From an uncultured Eubacterium sp. (GTDB lineage Bacteria > Bacillota > Clostridia > Lachnospirales > Lachnospiraceae): a DNA stretch of 6,698 nt. Position 1 is the first letter of the stretch. Each line of letters opens with the position of its first letter. The notes beneath the pieces are model-generated. The model searched no databases. It was not told where the DNA came from and saw only the letters and a list, made by a program, of their open reading frames with translations. Location: NCBI GenBank assembly GCA_910584345.1, contig CAJTZX010000086.1, forward strand, positions 1-6,698. Reading direction: 5' to 3'. This document shows positions 6,573 through 6,698 of the stretch, one piece after another. Made by a program: the position numbers and the translations under genes.

Positions 6573-6698
6573 TTATTCCGGAAATCCCTTTAAATTTATA
6601 AACTTTCTATTTTCATACACATCAATCACAATTCCATTTTTGTAATACCTTAATCCGTAAAACTTATTAACCCAATTTCTGGCGTATACCCGATAAAT
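6573..6698 (-). CDS. C-terminal 41 residues of an unidentified upstream gene (cut by window edge)
   Basis: An open minus-strand frame enters from the right edge and runs 41 codons to a TAA at 6573-6575. The visible tail begins IYRVYARNWVNKF and ends NRKFINLKGFPE. It is rich in Tyr, Asn and Lys, has no membrane helix and no motif I recognise. The stop lies 29 bases before the start of the GT-C gene on the same strand, with no obvious promoter between them, so it is probably co-transcribed with the glycan genes. It could be the soluble C-terminal part of another glycosyltransferase or membrane protein, but that is only a guess from position. The reading frame is supported by its full openness, by the close spacing to a well-supported gene and by coding-like composition. 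Confidence 0.6.
   Translation of the reverse strand: MYRVYARNWVNKFYGLRYYKNGIVIDVYENRKFINLKGFPE

Overview
The window looks like part of a low-GC Firmicutes chromosome, most likely a gut-type Clostridia or Lachnospiraceae member. The reasons are the AT-rich codon use, strong GGAGG-type ribosome binding sites and the kinds of protein encoded. The organism is inferred from style, not from a marker gene. All convincing genes lie on the minus strand, tightly packed, and read from high to low coordinates as one apparent operon. It enters the window already running, because the C-terminus of an upstream gene is cut by the right edge.

In order of transcription the genes are: (i) the last 41 codons of an unidentified gene (6698 to 6573); (ii) a 516-residue multipass membrane protein of GT-C glycosyltransferase type (6543 to 4993); (iii) a GtrB/DPM1-like family 2 polyprenyl-phosphate glycosyltransferase, overlapping the previous gene by the 4 bases ATGA (4996 to 4010); (iv) a class I SAM-dependent methyltransferase (3942 to 3232); (v) an AlgI/DltB-type MBOAT O-acyltransferase (3182 to 1674); (vi) an SGNH/DltD/AlgX-like membrane-anchored protein (1654 to 221). 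For the last two I chose starts downstream of the longest ORF, because good ribosome binding sites and membrane-protein N-termini sit there and the overlaps with preceding genes disappear.

Together the genes suggest a surface-glycan decoration locus. The GT2 enzyme would charge a lipid carrier with a sugar on the cytoplasmic face. The GT-C protein would transfer that sugar outside the membrane. The MBOAT/SGNH pair would move an acyl group (probably acetyl) across the membrane onto the glycan. The methyltransferase may modify a sugar or precursor. The glycan itself cannot be read from the window, and no GtrA-type flippase is visible.

The most notable feature is a pair of uninterrupted nine-G tracts on the coding strand, one in the methyltransferase and one in the MBOAT. 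Both sit in the same 13-base context and both encode Trp-Gly-Gly-Val. Gain or loss of one G in either gene gives a stop within 18 codons. This would fit two independent slipped-strand ON/OFF switches on glycan tailoring, which is a hypothesis from sequence alone. The last gene also carries a C-terminal domain resembling the FAM3/ILEI fold, apparently in permuted order.

Positions 1-220 hold no intact gene. They contain a perfect 8-bp hairpin at the left edge (possible operon terminator, its T-tract out of view) and a short plus-strand reading frame that may be the decayed tail of an Rpn-type transposase/nuclease gene.
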